The notes under the pieces are model-generated. The model was not told the origin of the DNA and ran no database searches. It saw only the letters and a program-made list of their open reading frames with translations. A DNA stretch of 7,156 bases from Clostridia bacterium (GTDB taxonomy: Bacteria; Bacillota; Clostridia; Christensenellales; Aristaeellaceae), in assembly GCA_900754755.1 (NCBI GenBank), contig CAAEEC010000159.1, positions 1 through 7,156 on the forward strand, written 5' to 3'. This document shows, in pieces, positions 6,104 to 7,156 of the stretch. The translations under genes and the position numbers were made by a program. The first letter of the stretch is position 1; every line of letters begins with the position of its first letter.

Positions 6104-7156
6104 GGCTGATTCCCCCCTTCCAGGCTGGAAGCGCTCTGCGCGCAGGGCCCGCTATGGGCCGGGCCCAGGCGAATGGCTTTGCGGCCGTGCTTGAGCCGGT
6201 AAAAGAGCAGGCCGATGAACAGCAGGCTGCCAAGGATGCCCACGATCAGTTCAATGGGCAGTTCATAGGGCGCGATGACCACGCGGCCAATCATATCGCA
6301 CGCCAGCACGAAAATGGCCCCGAACAGCGCTGTATCTAGCAGCGAACCGCGAATTTTGTCTCCTTTGAACATGGCCACGATGTTGGGCACGATCAGGCCG
6401 ATGTAAGAAATGGAGCCGACGATCACCACGATGGCCGCGGTGATGGCTGCGGCGATGGAAAGGCCCATGAACAGCACCAGCGTGTAGCGCACGCCGAGGT
6501 TTTGGGAAAAATCCCTGCCCATACCCACAATGTTGAAATGATTTGCAAAGAGGAAGGCCACTAGCACCAGCGGCACCACCAAATACACGATTTCATAGCG
6601 CCCGCGCAACACCAGCGAAAAGTGCCCCACCAGCCAGGAGGAAAGCGCCTGCGTCATCTCATAGCGATAGGCCAGGTAATTGGTGATGCCGCCAATCACA
6701 TTGCCAAACATAATGCCCACCAGCGGCACCATCACGACATCCTTGAACTGGATGCGCTGAATGAACCAAACGAAGATCCAGGTGCCTGCAATGGCGGCGG
6801 CAAAGGCGAAAAACGCGCGTCCCCACAGCGTGGAACCGGGGAGGAACAAAAGCGCGAGCAGGATGCCGAATTGCGCCGAGGAAATGGTCGCCCCCGTGGT
6901 GGGGGAAACGAATTTGTTCATGCAAAGCTGTTGCATGATCAGCCCAGCCACGCTCATGCCCACGCCCGTGCACAAAATGGCCAGCAGGCGCGGCAGGCGG
7001 GAAATCAGAAAGATACGCATGGCCTCCCCATCGCCCGAGAGGAGCGAAGCGAGATCGATGTCGATCACGCCAACGAATAGAGAACACACGCTCAGTACAG
7101 CCAGTAGGCTTGCCAGCAGAACGCTCGATAGGTGCTTTTTGATCGCGGACGCCTCC
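6100..7156 (-). CDS. yclN: FecCD-type iron-siderophore permease, first subunit (5' end off window)
   Basis: Other half of the channel. The frame is open to the right edge; at least 351 residues are visible. A GTG at 7089 is not the start: the codons upstream (7090-7155) read as a basic stretch (Lys-Lys-His) and the first half of a hydrophobic helix that continues into SLFVGVIDIDL. The true start therefore lies outside. Conserved parts in order: SRLPRLLAILCTGVGMSVAG (complement of about 6940-7002), the MQQ...NKFVSPTTGATISSAQFG region, GIMFGNVIGGITNYLAYRYE, SSWLVGHFSLVLRGRYE, NLGVRYT, and the coupling region SISYIGLIVPNIVAMFKGD. These match YclN and CeuB closely. About 26 C-terminal residues (complement of 6103-6180, rich in Gly, Pro, Ser, Ala) go beyond the expected end, and the stop overlaps the next gene's GTG. 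Confidence 0.9.
   Translation of the reverse strand, partial: EASAIKKHLSSVLLASLLAVLSVCSLFVGVIDIDLASLLSGDGEAMRIFLISRLPRLLAILCTGVGMSVAGLIMQQLCMNKFVSPTTGATISSAQFGILLALLFLPGSTLWGRAFFAFAAAIAGTWIFVWFIQRIQFKDVVMVPLVGIMFGNVIGGITNYLAYRYEMTQALSSWLVGHFSLVLRGRYEIVYLVVPLVLVAFLFANHFNIVGMGRDFSQNLGVRYTLVLFMGLSIAAAITAAIVVIVGSISYIGLIVPNIVAMFKGDKIRGSLLDTALFGAIFVLACDMIGRVVIAPYELPIELIVGILGSLLFIGLLFYRLKHGRKAIRLGPAHSGPCAQSASSLEGGNQP
6145..6166. repeat. paired GGGCCC palindromes in the permease 1 tail
   Basis: GGGCCC occurs at 6145-6150 and at 6161-6166, each self-complementary and able to pair with the other around a 10-base loop. Both lie inside the codons for the extra C-terminal tail of permease 1, just before the start of permease 2. 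A hairpin here could affect coupling between the two genes, or the GC-rich block may simply be a local expansion. Confidence 0.35.

Noticed and set aside
7087..7089. GTG as start of permease 1
   Set aside because: It cuts the first membrane helix in half; the frame continues upstream with a basic stretch and hydrophobic residues to the window edge.

Overview
The window reads as chromosomal DNA of a moderately GC-rich Firmicute, most likely an uncultured gut-type clostridium. This is an inference from three things: strong GGAGG-type Shine-Dalgarno sites before nearly every gene, a two-transmembrane AraC regulator of the YesN style, and an iron-uptake cassette whose closest remembered relative is Bacillus yclNOPQ. 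No tRNA, rRNA, insertion sequence, phage gene or CRISPR array is visible.

Layout: (a) 1-2238, plus strand: a -10 promoter box at the window edge and a membrane-anchored AraC-family regulator. (b) 2241-3119, minus strand: an EamA/DMT-type ten-helix transporter, convergent with the regulator and separated from it by only 2 bases. (c) 3120-3246: an intergenic strip with a 59-base interrupted palindrome that contains a sigma-A-like promoter for the transporter and could also end transcripts arriving from the iron operon. (d) 3247-7156, minus strand: a four-gene ABC importer for a ferric siderophore, in transcription order permease 1 (5' end off the window), permease 2, ATPase, substrate-binding protein. 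The first three genes are tightly coupled (4-base overlap, then a 3-base gap). The binding-protein gene follows a 157-base spacer with a hairpin and a 10-bp direct repeat.

How they work together: the binding protein captures the ferric siderophore outside the membrane, the two FecCD-type permeases form the channel, and the ATPase drives import. Gene order and all four sequences match the YclNOPQ/CeuBCDE (petrobactin/catecholate) type. The binding protein keeps the His, Tyr and three Arg residues expected for a catecholate ligand. No siderophore biosynthesis gene is in view, so scavenging is possible. The promoter of the iron operon lies beyond the right edge, so its regulation (for example by Fur) cannot be judged here. 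I see no link between the AraC regulator and the iron operon.

I do not see a wholly new system. The most unusual points are the promoter nested inside a terminator-like palindrome at 3142-3200 and the binding protein without a lipoprotein cysteine.
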